Source: Cloacibacterium sp047601505
GTDB taxonomy: Bacteria; Bacteroidota; Bacteroidia; Flavobacteriales; Weeksellaceae
Reading direction: 5' to 3'
DNA: 64,000 bases
NCBI RefSeq assembly: GCF_047601505.1
Contig: NZ_JASGJD010000001.1
Span: forward strand, 3,410,001-3,474,000
Part shown: piece by piece, positions 34,471 to 43,086 of the stretch
Position numbering within the stretch: position 1 is the first letter of the stretch
Layout of the letters: the number at the start of each line of letters is the position of its first letter
Notes under the pieces: model-generated
Seen by the model: only the letters and a program-made list of their open reading frames with translations
The model's database searches: none
What the model was told of the DNA's origin: nothing
Position numbers and translations under genes: made by a program

Positions 34471-37400
34471 TTAGCTTACTAACCTTTTATTTGCTTTATT
34501 AAAAATCCAAAAAATAATTGGGAATATCAACAATGTTAAAACTGTAGCTGTAACCAAACCTCCAATAATTACTATTGCTAAAGGTTTCTGAGATTCCGAA
34601 CCAATTCCTGTAGAGATAGCTGCTGGCAAAAGACCAATAGACGCCATTAGTGCCGTCATTACCACAGGGCGAGTTCTCACTTTTACTCCTTCAAAAATAG
34701 CTTTTGCAACATCCATTCCCGATTTTATATTGTGATGAAACTCTGAAAGCAAGATAACTCCGTTTTGAATACAAATTCCAAATAATGCAATGAAACCTAC
34801 ACCTGCCGAAATTCCAAAATTCATCCCTGTAAGATGCAATGCTATGATTCCTCCGATAAGGGCAAAAGGCACATTAGCTAATACCAAAAGAGAATCTTTT
34901 ATGTTACCAAAAAGGATAAAAAGCAGAAGAAAGATCCCTAGTAAACTTACCGGAACCACTTGTCCTAAACGTTTTGTTGCTCTTTGCTGGTTTTCGAATT
35001 GCCCTGTCCAGCCGAAAGAATAACCATCTGGAAGTTTTATTTTATCAACCTTTTTTTGAGCTTCTGCAATTGTACTTCCCAAATCTCTATCTCTAATAGA
35101 AAATTTAATTCCTATGTAACGTTTTATTCCGTCTCGGTAGATAAATGCGGCGCCATTTTCTTGATGAATTTCACTTATTTCCTTTAAAGGAATTAATGTT
35201 TCATCTTGAGTAGGAACCATTAATCTTGCCAAATCGTTTTCGTCTTTACGATAATCTTGCTCGTACCTAATTCTTATGTCAAACTTTCTTTCTCCTTCAT
35301 ACAAAGTTGAAGCTGTTTTCCCTCCAAAGGCTGTTTCTAAAACCGATTGAGCATCATTAAGAGATACATTATACATTGCCATTTTATCTCTATCTAACAC
35401 TACACTTACTTCTGGCTGTCCAATATTTTTTATAATTCCAGGCTCCTTAACCCCTGGCACATATTTGATTGCAGCTAAAACATGTTTTGCATATTTGTCT
35501 AGCGTGTTGAGATTATCTCCGTAGATTTTTACTCCGTTTTCAGCTTTAAAACCTGCAACAGCTTCGGCAACATTATCAGAAATAGGTTGAGAATAATTAT
35601 AAGTAATCCCTTGATATTGCTTCAATTTTTTATCCATTTCATCTATTAACTCTTCCATAGAAATTTTTCGAGACCAATCTTCTTTTGGTTTCAAATTCAC
35701 TGCAAACTGTACAAATCCGAAACCATTTGGGTCTGTACCGTCATTACTTCTTCCGGTTTGAGCAATTACATCTGTAACTTCGGAAAAACTCATAATCTCG
35801 TGCTTTAGCTTATCTGCCGTCTTTAAACTTTGATTAAGACTTGTGCTCATTGGCATTTCTGCTGTTATCCAAAGCGAACCTTCATTAAGTTGTGGCAAAA
35901 ATTCTGTCCCTAAAAATTTAGACGAAAACAATGTAACTCCCAAGATTGAAAGCGCTACAATAAGACTCATTTTTTTATTTCTGAAAGTGAAATTAAAACC
36001 TTTGGCAACTAATTTCTCCCAAAAGATGACAAAAACATTATGTTTTTCTTTCACATTTTTATTCAATAAAATATGACTGAGAACCGGCACTAAAGTTAAA
36101 GTAAAAATTAAAGCTCCCATCAACGCAAAACCTAGCGTAAATGCCAAAGGTGAGAACATTTTGCCTTCAACTTTTTGAAATGCAAAAATAGGAAGCAGAG
36201 AAGTAATAATTATCATTTTAGAGAAGAAAATAGCTTTACCAAGTCCTGTTCCGGTATTTTTTATCCAACCAGCTTTTGCCAATTTATTAAACCGTTCCGT
36301 TCCATATTTATGAGCTTTTTGGTCTAGCATTACAAAAACTCCTTCTACCATTACCACTGCTCCATCAATAATTATCCCAAAATCTACCGCTCCAAGCGAC
36401 AACAGATTTGCACTCATGCCTGCAATTCTAAGACATAGAAATGCAAACAACAACGATAGAGGAATGATGATTGAAACAATAACTGTAGTACGCCAATCTG
36501 CCATGAACAGAAAAACTACAACAGTTACCAAAATTATTCCCTCTAAAAGGTTATGCATTACGGTATTGGTAGTATAATTCATCAATGTTTCTCTGTTGTA
36601 GAAAGTTACCAGTTTTACATCTTTAGGTAAAATTTTGGTATTGAGTTCTTCAATCTTCGCTTTAACCAGTTTAATTACTTCATCAGGATTTTCGCCTTTT
36701 CTCATTACTACAATTCCTTCTACATCATCTTTTCCATTGTTATAAGCTGCTTGCCCCACTCTAGGCATAGAACCTTCGTGAACATTGGCTACACTTTTTA
36801 CCAAGACAGGATTTCCATTATCATTCTTTATGACAACATTTTCAATATCCTGAATAGATTTCAGTAATCCAATTCCTCTAACGACATAAGACTGTCCGTT
36901 TTTTTCAATCACATCTCCTCCAACGTTTAGATTACTTCTAGAAATCGCATCATATACTTCTGAAGTAGTAAGATCATAAGTATCTAATTTTCTAGGATCA
37001 ATGCTTAATTCAAAAATTTTATCTTGTCCACCAAAAACATTTATATCAGCAACTCCAGGAATACCTCTTAAAGCACGATCTACCACCCAATTTTGTATTG
37101 TAAGTAGTTCTCTGGAATCTTTTTCAGGACTTTTAAGAATATATCTGTAAATTTCTCCAGTGGGGCCGTAAGGAGGTTGTACATCTGGTTCAGCACCTTC
37201 GGGAAGAGAAACTGTTCTAAGCTGATTATTCACTTGTATTCTCGCAAACATATCATCTACTCCGTCATCAAAAATAATTTTAATGATAGACAAACCAAAC
37301 ATCGTGGTGCTTCTTACCGAAGTTTTTTTCTGCACAGAACTCATAGAAAGTTCAATTGGAGTAGTTACAAAACGTTCTACTTCTTCGGCACTTCTTCCAT

Positions 37401-37569
37401 TCCATTGTGTAATAATTACAATCTGAGTATTGGTAACATCTGGAAATGCATCAATTGGCATATTTTTAAAGCTAACGAATCCTGCTATTGCTAAAATTCC
37501 GACCCAGAAAAAAGTAAAAGCCTTGTTTTTGAGCGAAAATGCGATTATATTTTTAATAAATTTATTCAT
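34471..37569 (-). CDS. czcA: heavy-metal efflux RND pump, CzcA type
   Basis: The inner-membrane proton-driven pump of a tripartite metal exporter, 1,032 residues with 12 expected helices and two large periplasmic domains. The helix 4 motif is D396-F-G-I-I-I-D402-G-A-V-V-M-V-E409, the pattern of divalent-cation pumps (Zn, Co, Cd, Ni), not the AxGxxxDAA of copper/silver pumps. The residue after E409 is Gly where most relatives have Asn. Periplasmic markers NVFGGQDKIFELSID and VAEAVAGFKAENGVKIYGD fit CzcA/CusA proteins. It is last in the set response regulator, kinase, czcC, czcB, czcA. The metal is inference. Confidence 0.92.
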   Translation of the reverse strand: MNKFIKNIIAFSLKNKAFTFFWVGILAIAGFVSFKNMPIDAFPDVTNTQIVIITQWNGRSAEEVERFVTTPIELSMSSVQKKTSVRSTTMFGLSIIKIIFDDGVDDMFARIQVNNQLRTVSLPEGAEPDVQPPYGPTGEIYRYILKSPEKDSRELLTIQNWVVDRALRGIPGVADINVFGGQDKIFELSIDPRKLDTYDLTTSEVYDAISRSNLNVGGDVIEKNGQSYVVRGIGLLKSIQDIENVVIKNDNGNPVLVKSVANVHEGSMPRVGQAAYNNGKDDVEGIVVMRKGENPDEVIKLVKAKIEELNTKILPKDVKLVTFYNRETLMNYTTNTVMHNLLEGIILVTVVVFLFMADWRTTVIVSIIIPLSLLFAFLCLRIAGMSANLLSLGAVDFGIIIDGAVVMVEGVFVMLDQKAHKYGTERFNKLAKAGWIKNTGTGLGKAIFFSKMIIITSLLPIFAFQKVEGKMFSPLAFTLGFALMGALIFTLTLVPVLSHILLNKNVKEKHNVFVIFWEKLVAKGFNFTFRNKKMSLIVALSILGVTLFSSKFLGTEFLPQLNEGSLWITAEMPMSTSLNQSLKTADKLKHEIMSFSEVTDVIAQTGRSNDGTDPNGFGFVQFAVNLKPKEDWSRKISMEELIDEMDKKLKQYQGITYNYSQPISDNVAEAVAGFKAENGVKIYGDNLNTLDKYAKHVLAAIKYVPGVKEPGIIKNIGQPEVSVVLDRDKMAMYNVSLNDAQSVLETAFGGKTASTLYEGERKFDIRIRYEQDYRKDENDLARLMVPTQDETLIPLKEISEIHQENGAAFIYRDGIKRYIGIKFSIRDRDLGSTIAEAQKKVDKIKLPDGYSFGWTGQFENQQRATKRLGQVVPVSLLGIFLLLFILFGNIKDSLLVLANVPFALIGGIIALHLTGMNFGISAGVGFIALFGICIQNGVILLSEFHHNIKSGMDVAKAIFEGVKVRTRPVVMTALMASIGLLPAAISTGIGSESQKPLAIVIIGGLVTATVLTLLIFPIIFWIFNKANKRLVS

Positions 37570-37624
37570 ACGTTCATTTGATAAATGATTTTTAACTCTA
37601 TAGATTTTTATTCCGTAGTATTTA

Positions 37625-38722
37625 TTATTCGGTTAATGCTCTATAAATTAATAATTGATTAGCCGTTACCACTTTATCATCATTTTGCAAACCATCAGAA
37701 ATGTAAGCCTTTTCGCCAGTTTCTTTAAGGATTCTTACTTCTTGTACTTTTACATCGCTTTGAGATTTAAAAATAACCACAAAATACCTGTTATCATCAA
37801 AAATTAAAGCTTGTTTCGGGATAGACAATGCTTTTTTATTTTCAGTTTTCAAAACCTTTATTGTAGCCTTACTTTCTGGGATTAATTGCCCTGAAGCATT
37901 TTCTAAAACTACCCTTGCTTGCATTGCATTAGTTTCGGGGTCTATAATTTTAAAAATTTTATCTATTTTCCCTGTAAAAACTGTAGAAGGATCTGCTAAA
38001 GTGTAAACTTTTGCTTTCATGCCGAGCGAAACCTTACTAATATCGCTTTCGTTGATATTTACAATTGCCCATACATTTTTAGTATTAGCTACATCGAATA
38101 TATTTTCACTTCTATCGCTTCTCAATTGCATATCTTTATTAATGTTTTTCTGAACAACATAACCCGAAATAGGAGCTATAACATTATATATACTGCCGTT
38201 TTTAACATTATAAACCTGACTTACAGATTGGCTTCTTCTAAGCTCATCTTTGGCTTTTTGCAAAAGACTTTTAGCTTCTAAAACATCTTTTTCGGTATTG
38301 AGTTTCCCTGCGTATAAATCCTGTGCTACTCGTAAATTATTTTCTGCAACAGCTACTTCGTTTCTGGCATCGCTCAAATCTTTTTGAAATCCTGCCAATT
38401 CGGTAGAACGAATTGTTGCCATAATTTGTCCTGCGTGTACATAATCTCCTAATTCTACATTTACAGACATTACATTACCACCAACCAACGGATAAATGTC
38501 TATATATTGATTTTTATCTGCCGAAATCTTCCCAAAAAAACTCATTTCGTCTTCTACATAATCATCCTGAACATCTACAACGGTTGTGTTTTTCATCATT
38601 TCATTGCTGATAACAAAGCCTTTCTGTATAGGTTCCTTATCTTCAGTTTTTTCTTTGTTGCAACTTGTTAACGCCAACATTACAAGCAATACAATTCCTA
38701 TGTTTTTTATATTTTTTTTCAT
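37625..38722 (-). CDS. czcB: efflux RND periplasmic adaptor (CzcB/CusB type) lipoprotein
   Basis: Joins the pump to the outer-membrane channel. The 365-residue protein has a lipobox LALTSC (cysteine 21), a barrel-sandwich first half (GGNVMSVNVELGDYVHAGQI), a coiled-coil hairpin at about 112-165, the return strand IYNVIAPISGYVVQKNINKD, then beta-barrel and membrane-proximal domains. No histidine- or methionine-rich metal-binding extension is present. Its start overlaps the end of the preceding channel gene by four bases (ATGA), and czcA follows after 55 bases. Confidence 0.88.
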   Translation of the reverse strand: MKKNIKNIGIVLLVMLALTSCNKEKTEDKEPIQKGFVISNEMMKNTTVVDVQDDYVEDEMSFFGKISADKNQYIDIYPLVGGNVMSVNVELGDYVHAGQIMATIRSTELAGFQKDLSDARNEVAVAENNLRVAQDLYAGKLNTEKDVLEAKSLLQKAKDELRRSQSVSQVYNVKNGSIYNVIAPISGYVVQKNINKDMQLRSDRSENIFDVANTKNVWAIVNINESDISKVSLGMKAKVYTLADPSTVFTGKIDKIFKIIDPETNAMQARVVLENASGQLIPESKATIKVLKTENKKALSIPKQALIFDDNRYFVVIFKSQSDVKVQEVRILKETGEKAYISDGLQNDDKVVTANQLLIYRALTE

Positions 38723-39966
38723 GATTTAAAAATTTGAGTTTGAGTTAAACGATTAATTTCTTCTGCAGAAATCATAATTTGCTTTTTCATTTCATTCATT
38801 TGTAAAACGCTTTCGTTGTAACTGTCTGAAAAATCTGTAAATTCTATAAGAGACACATTCCCTTTTCTGAAATTATCCTGCATCCCTTTATAAACAGATT
38901 CTAGATTATCTAAATCTGTCTGATTAATATTTCTAAACTGAGTATATTGGTTTTCCCAAGTTTGATACGCCAGATTTACCTGATTATAGAGTTCATTCTT
39001 TTTGAATTCTGCATTTTTTTGACTTTGCTCTGTAATATATTGAGCTTTCTGAACGTTGCCTTTATTTTGTTTCCAAAGCGGAATTGGGATTCCCAATGTA
39101 AAATTAAGTTCGTTTTTAAAAGCTCCACCAGATTGACTGTACTGTAAACCTGCCGTTAAATCTGGCGTATTAAAAGATTTTTGCCAAGTATGATATGCTT
39201 TATTACTTTCAATAGTTTTTAATGCAAATTGATAATCTGCATTATTTTCTTCGGCTTTCTTTTGTAAATCTTCTAACGAAATAAGCGGAGCATTTTCTAG
39301 AACTTCTTTGGCTTCAGAAACACTCCATTCTGGAATAATTTCTTCATTAATTCCTGTTAGAATTTTAAGTGAATTTTGAGAAGCAAGAATGCTATTTGTA
39401 ATTTCTATTCGGTCTTTATTAAGACTCAAAATCAAAGTTTGCAAACGCACTTCATCTTTTAAGGAAATGTTTCCTTTTGAAGTCTGAATTTTATACGCTT
39501 GCAATAAATCATTGAGAAAACTAAGCTGATTATCTATCCTCAGAAGTTTTCTTCCGTCATAATAAAGAGAATAATACGTTTCTTTGAGCTGAGACAGAAG
39601 ATCTACCGCTAATTGATTGTACTGCAGTTTTGCAAGTTCTTTATTTGTTTTTGCAAAATCTACTTCTTTTTTCCTTTTTCCTCCTAGCACAAAAAGTTGC
39701 TGAATTTCTACATCTTTAGAGTGGAGGACATCAAAAGTTTTTTTATCATCGGGATTATATGCATTTCCTGTAAAAGAAATTTCTGGTAAGTCCCAAATTT
39801 TTGCCTGAATAATATCCGCATCTGCTTGCGAAATATTATACTGTTCTGCTAATAGTTGTAGGTTGTTACTCCTAAAAACCTGTTCGCATTCTTTCAAGCT
39901 CATACTTTTTTGTGCACAAAGAGGAGTGCAGCTTCCGAGGAGTAAAGCCAAAATTTTAAGTGTCAT
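38719..39966 (-). CDS. czcC: TolC-family outer membrane channel of the metal exporter
   Basis: A 415-residue outer-membrane efflux protein with a signal peptide ending near PLCAQ. Two internally similar halves of long helices are typical of TolC/CzcC: SLKECEQVFRSNNLQLLAEQ near the N-terminus and ISLEDLQKKAEENNADYQFA near residue 230. GIPIPLWKQNKGNVQKAQY is the conserved turn in the second half. It overlaps czcB by four bases and follows the histidine kinase gene after 77 bases. Confidence 0.85.
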   Translation of the reverse strand: MTLKILALLLGSCTPLCAQKSMSLKECEQVFRSNNLQLLAEQYNISQADADIIQAKIWDLPEISFTGNAYNPDDKKTFDVLHSKDVEIQQLFVLGGKRKKEVDFAKTNKELAKLQYNQLAVDLLSQLKETYYSLYYDGRKLLRIDNQLSFLNDLLQAYKIQTSKGNISLKDEVRLQTLILSLNKDRIEITNSILASQNSLKILTGINEEIIPEWSVSEAKEVLENAPLISLEDLQKKAEENNADYQFALKTIESNKAYHTWQKSFNTPDLTAGLQYSQSGGAFKNELNFTLGIPIPLWKQNKGNVQKAQYITEQSQKNAEFKKNELYNQVNLAYQTWENQYTQFRNINQTDLDNLESVYKGMQDNFRKGNVSLIEFTDFSDSYNESVLQMNEMKKQIMISAEEINRLTQTQIFKS

Positions 39967-40043
39967 TTTTTTCTTATTTAAGGCAAAAATGAACTTTGAA
40001 GATTAAAATCCTCTTTAAATAAAATTAAAAAGAACTTAAAAAA

Positions 40044-41408
40044 TTATATAGAAAAAGATAAATGAAAGATATTGTTCTTATTATTAGACGAATAAGAAAT
40101 TTCGGCGTGATGAAAATCCATAATTCTTTTTGATATCCTAAGACCTAATCCTGAACCAGAAATATTTTGAGAATTTTTACCTCTTCTGAATGCTTCAAAA
40201 ATTTTTGCAGCTTCTTCGGCAGAAATGACTTCGCCTTCGTTGGTAATTGTAACTTCTATATTTTGCAAAGTTTCAGAAATTTCAACTTTTGCTTTAGGTT
40301 CATAAGAATACAGACAAACATTTTTAAAAAGATTAACAAAAACAATTTCTAACAAAGATTTTATACCATTTACGGTTAAATCTCCTTCCTGTTCTTGTTC
40401 TCTAATTTCAAAATCCATTTCAAAATCATGAAAACTCTTTTTCACTTTGGCAAATGCATCAAAAACCACCTCATCCATTCTCACTTTTTCAAAATGTATA
40501 TCTTTTCCTTCTTCTACTTTTGAAAGCACCAAAAGAGAATTAACAGTATCCGAAAGTTGATAAACTTCGTTTTTAATAGACGTTATATATTCTTTTGCAC
40601 CCTCTTCTTTTGTGAGATTAGATAAATTTTCTAACTGAAAAGACATTCTGGTAAGTGGAGTTTTAATTTCGTGAGATGCACTAGTGGTAAATTCTTTTTG
40701 CGCCAAAAAAGCTTCATTAAGCCTTTTCATCATTGTATTAAATGCTTTTATTAGAACATTTATTTCGTTATCTGATTTTTGTTCTGGCAACTGAATGGTT
40801 AATTGATGAGAAGTAATATCTGCAATTTTATCTTTAAAATCGTCTAAAGGTTTTAATTGCTTTTTCATAAAAAAGAAACTAAAAACCCAAATAAAGGCTA
40901 AACTTATAAAAAAAATAGAAACCAAAACCAGTTTCAAGAAATTGAGTTTTGCATTTCCATTTACATCTTCTGCAGAAGTAAGAATGTAGAAATACATTCC
41001 TTTAATCTTTGTTTTAAAACCTATGTTTTCGTGGTTCTCATCTGTCCAGAAAATTTTAGGTTGCTTATCTAGTGTACTGAGATAAGATTTATTCCAGACA
41101 AGTTTTTCATCAAAAACATTAGAAAAAACTAAATTTTTATCTCCGCTAAAGACCAATATTTTTTCTTTTGTTAGAAAATCTTCTTCATTATTATTAATAC
41201 TATCTACCGTTTTATCTTCGTCATTCAATTCTTTGGCAGAAAGTTTAGAAATATAATTGGCTGTAATTATTGCACTGTGCTCTAGGTTTTCTTTAAATTC
41301 TGTTTTTCTAAAATTTGCAAAAGAAATATAGATTACCGTCATCACAATTCCTATTACTATAGAAAAAGCGATGCTTAAATTAAGCGCAATTCTGGTCTTT
41401 AAATTCAT
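40044..41408 (-). CDS. sensor histidine kinase of the metal-efflux module
   Basis: A 454-residue membrane kinase. Helices at about 7-30 and 157-181 enclose a periplasmic sensor region of 125 residues with no clear metal-ligand cluster. A HAMP linker follows, then the HisKA box with phospho-acceptor H246 in SASHEIKTPLTR, and a HATPase domain with an N box and the glycine box GSGLGLRISKRI. It lies nine bases after the response regulator and upstream of czcC, so it most likely controls the exporter, in the manner of CusS/CzcS (inference from context). Confidence 0.88.
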   Translation of the reverse strand: MNLKTRIALNLSIAFSIVIGIVMTVIYISFANFRKTEFKENLEHSAIITANYISKLSAKELNDEDKTVDSINNNEEDFLTKEKILVFSGDKNLVFSNVFDEKLVWNKSYLSTLDKQPKIFWTDENHENIGFKTKIKGMYFYILTSAEDVNGNAKLNFLKLVLVSIFFISLAFIWVFSFFFMKKQLKPLDDFKDKIADITSHQLTIQLPEQKSDNEINVLIKAFNTMMKRLNEAFLAQKEFTTSASHEIKTPLTRMSFQLENLSNLTKEEGAKEYITSIKNEVYQLSDTVNSLLVLSKVEEGKDIHFEKVRMDEVVFDAFAKVKKSFHDFEMDFEIREQEQEGDLTVNGIKSLLEIVFVNLFKNVCLYSYEPKAKVEISETLQNIEVTITNEGEVISAEEAAKIFEAFRRGKNSQNISGSGLGLRISKRIMDFHHAEISYSSNNKNNIFHLSFSI

Positions 41409-41417
41409 AAAGAGTAA

Positions 41418-42098
41418 TTAGTATTCAGATTTAATATAATACCCAAATCCTGGGCGCGTATGAATTAATTTAGAATTAAATTCTTTATCTACCTTTTTCC
41501 TCAAAAAATTAATATAAACTTCTATAGTATTGGTGTTGGTAGAAAAATTAATATCCCAAACTAATTCGGAAATTTGCTGTTTAGAAAAAATCCTACCCGG
41601 AGATTCTGCCAACAATAACAAAAGCTGGTATTCTTTTACTGTAAGATTAATCTCTTTACCAGCTCTGGAAACTTTTTGCTCAGTCTTATCAATAATCAAA
41701 TCTTCAATTTTAATAATTTCCGAAGGAACTTCTGTGAGACTTTTCCTTCTCTTTAATGCTTCCATTCTCATTAATAACTCTTCAAACTGAAAAGGTTTTA
41801 CCAAATAATCATCCGCCAATCTGCTAAAAGCATCTTTTTTGTCTGAAATATCACCATAGGCCGAAATCATTATAATAGGAGTATCTTGGTCTTGAGTTCT
41901 AATATTTTCGCAAACATCTAATCCGTTAATTTTTGGCACATTAATATCTAAAAGATAAAAGTCGTATTGATTGGCTCTAATTTCCCTAAGAAAAATATCT
42001 CCATCATATACGCGTTTGCATTCGTAATTATTATTTTCTAGAAATTTACCAAGTTCGGCAGAAAGTATCAAATCATCTTCCAATAAAAGGATTTTCAT
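41418..42098 (-). CDS. OmpR/PhoB-type response regulator of the metal-efflux module
   Basis: A 226-residue regulator. The receiver domain has the acidic pair E7/D8/D9, phospho-acceptor D51 in YLLDINVPKING, S79 and K101 in LVKPFQFEE. A C-terminal winged helix (about 125-225) ends in NTIEVYINFLRKKVD and HTRPGFGYYIKSEY. It is the first gene of the five-gene module and starts only about 39 bases after the tRNA-cluster terminator, leaving little room for a promoter. The window shows no clear TAnnTTTG box there; TAAATTCG is the nearest match. Confidence 0.9.
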   Translation of the reverse strand: MKILLLEDDLILSAELGKFLENNNYECKRVYDGDIFLREIRANQYDFYLLDINVPKINGLDVCENIRTQDQDTPIIMISAYGDISDKKDAFSRLADDYLVKPFQFEELLMRMEALKRRKSLTEVPSEIIKIEDLIIDKTEQKVSRAGKEINLTVKEYQLLLLLAESPGRIFSKQQISELVWDINFSTNTNTIEVYINFLRKKVDKEFNSKLIHTRPGFGYYIKSEY

Positions 42099-42136
42099 AA
42101 TTTAAATTATTTACAAGACGAATTTAAGAAATAAAA

Positions 42137-42163
42137 AAGTCTCCCAAAAATTTTGAGAGACTT
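42137..42163 (-). terminator. intrinsic terminator after tRNA-Thr(GGT)
   Basis: AAGTCTC pairs with GAGACTT; an inner CAAAA/TTTTG extends the stem after one mismatch, and TTTTTTA follows on the minus strand. It closes the tRNA operon and isolates it from the metal module. Confidence 0.85.
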
Positions 42164-42167
42164 ATTG

Positions 42168-42239
42168 AGCCAACTATGAGATTTGAACTCACGACCTCTT
42201 CCTTACCAAGGAAGCGCTCTACCCCTGAGCTAAGTCGGC
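42168..42239 (-). tRNA. tRNA-Thr (anticodon GGT)
   Basis: Acceptor GCCGACT/AGTTGGC (one G-T pair), anticodon stem CTTCC/GGAAG with loop TTGGTAA, so anticodon GGT, and T-arm GAGTTCAAATCTC. The discriminator is T and no CCA is encoded. It is last of the four-tRNA cluster. Confidence 0.95.
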
Positions 42240-42247
42240 TTGGAAAA

Positions 42248-42283
42248 AAAAATCACATACCGAAAAATTGGAATGTGATTTTT
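42248..42283 (-). terminator. terminator-like hairpin between tRNA-Gly and tRNA-Thr(GGT)
   Basis: AAAAATCACAT pairs with ATGTGATTTTT (11 bp), with a short inner CC/GG. It has the form of an intrinsic terminator yet lies inside the tRNA cluster, so it may lower tRNA-Thr(GGT) levels or act as a processing signal. Confidence 0.6.
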
Positions 42284-42287
42284 ATTG

Positions 42288-42360
42288 AGCGGAAGACGGG
42301 GGTCGAACCCGCGACATTCAGCTTGGAAGGCTGACGCTCTACCAACTGAGCTACTTCCGC
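42288..42360 (-). tRNA. tRNA-Gly (anticodon TCC)
   Basis: Acceptor GCGGAAG/CTTCCGC, anticodon stem TCAGC/GCTGA with loop CTTCCAA giving anticodon TCC, T-arm CGGGTTCGACCCCCG. No CCA is encoded. Confidence 0.95.
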
Positions 42361-42444
42361 AATTTGTGTTTACAAATTATTGTTGGTAAACGGTGTGCAA
42401 ATTTATAAAATATTTTTAAACCTGCAAAATAAATTTATAAAAAG

Positions 42445-42527
42445 TGGGGAGAGCAGGATTCGAACCTGCGAAGTCGTAAGACAGCAGAGTTACAGTCTGA
42501 TCCATTTGGCCACTCTGGAATCTCCCC
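42445..42527 (-). tRNA. tRNA-Tyr (anticodon GTA)
   Basis: Acceptor GGGGAGA/TCTCCCC, anticodon loop CTGTAAC giving GTA, a long variable arm (GCTGTCTTACGACTT) as expected for bacterial tRNA-Tyr, and T-arm GCAGGTTCGAATCCTGC. No CCA is encoded. Confidence 0.95.
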
Positions 42528-42550
42528 GCTTGTTTTTTATAAATTTAAAG

Positions 42551-42624
42551 AGCCTCCAGAGGGATTCGAACCCACGACCCCGAGATTACAAATCACGTGC
42601 TCTGGCCAACTGAGCTATGGAGGC
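42551..42624 (-). tRNA. tRNA-Thr (anticodon TGT)
   Basis: Acceptor GCCTCCA/TGGAGGC, anticodon loop TTTGTAA giving TGT, T-arm GTGGGTTCGAATCCC. It is first in the order Thr(TGT)-Tyr(GTA)-Gly(TCC)-Thr(GGT), the same as E. coli thrU-tyrU-glyT-thrT. Confidence 0.95.
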
Positions 42625-42687
42625 AAATTTGAGATTTCAAAAGAACTCTTTTCTTTTTGCAGTAAGGTTGTTCCCTTTTTGCGAGTG

Positions 42688-42720
42688 CAAATATAGAACG
42701 TTTTTTTTGAAATCCACAAA
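42688..42720 (-). promoter_or_regulatory. predicted promoter of the tRNA cluster
   Basis: On the minus strand, TTTG at 42720-42717, a 21-base spacer and TATATTTG at 42695-42688, about 64 bases before tRNA-Thr(TGT). Confidence 0.65.
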
Positions 42721-42749
42721 CTTTTTTGAAAAAAATTTTAATTATTTTT

Positions 42750-43040
42750 TTATGCTAATTCTTTTTTCTTGATTAGCAGCTTTTTAGCTGTATCGTAGCA
42801 TTGGTCTAAACTTTCCTCAAAACTTGCCGAAGTTTTCTTTACAACAATATCATCTCCCGGAACTGCCAATTTCACTTCGGCGGTTTTATTTTCTTTTGCA
42901 GACGTATTCTCTACTTTTAGGAAGACTTGACAATCGTGTATTTTGTCATAAAAAGTGTCTAATTTACTTAATTTTTTTTCTAAATACTCTTCTAGTGGTG
43001 CATGTGGAGTTAGACCCATTGCTTGAACTGTAATTTTCAT
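42750..43040 (-). CDS. hpf: ribosome hibernation-promoting factor (short HPF/YfiA)
   Basis: A 96-residue protein that binds the decoding site of 30S subunits and silences ribosomes in poor growth conditions. The beta-alpha-beta-beta-beta-alpha fold is recognisable: MKITVQAMGLTPHAPLEEYL, KLSKLDTFYDKIHDCQVFL, a basic-hydrophobic strand pattern in KTAEVKLAVPGDDIVVKKTS, and the final helix SLDQCYDTAKKLLIKKKEL. It lacks the C-terminal dimerisation domain of long HPF. It follows xerC after 46 bases, probably on one transcript. Confidence 0.88.
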   Translation of the reverse strand: MKITVQAMGLTPHAPLEEYLEKKLSKLDTFYDKIHDCQVFLKVENTSAKENKTAEVKLAVPGDDIVVKKTSASFEESLDQCYDTAKKLLIKKKELA

Positions 43041-43086
43041 AACGCTAACATTTTTTTTTAATTTAGAAAAGCAGAAACTAAAATTT

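Noticed and set aside
42380..42613. 77-codon plus-strand frame
   Set aside because: It runs antisense through tRNA-Tyr and most of tRNA-Thr and cannot be a protein gene.
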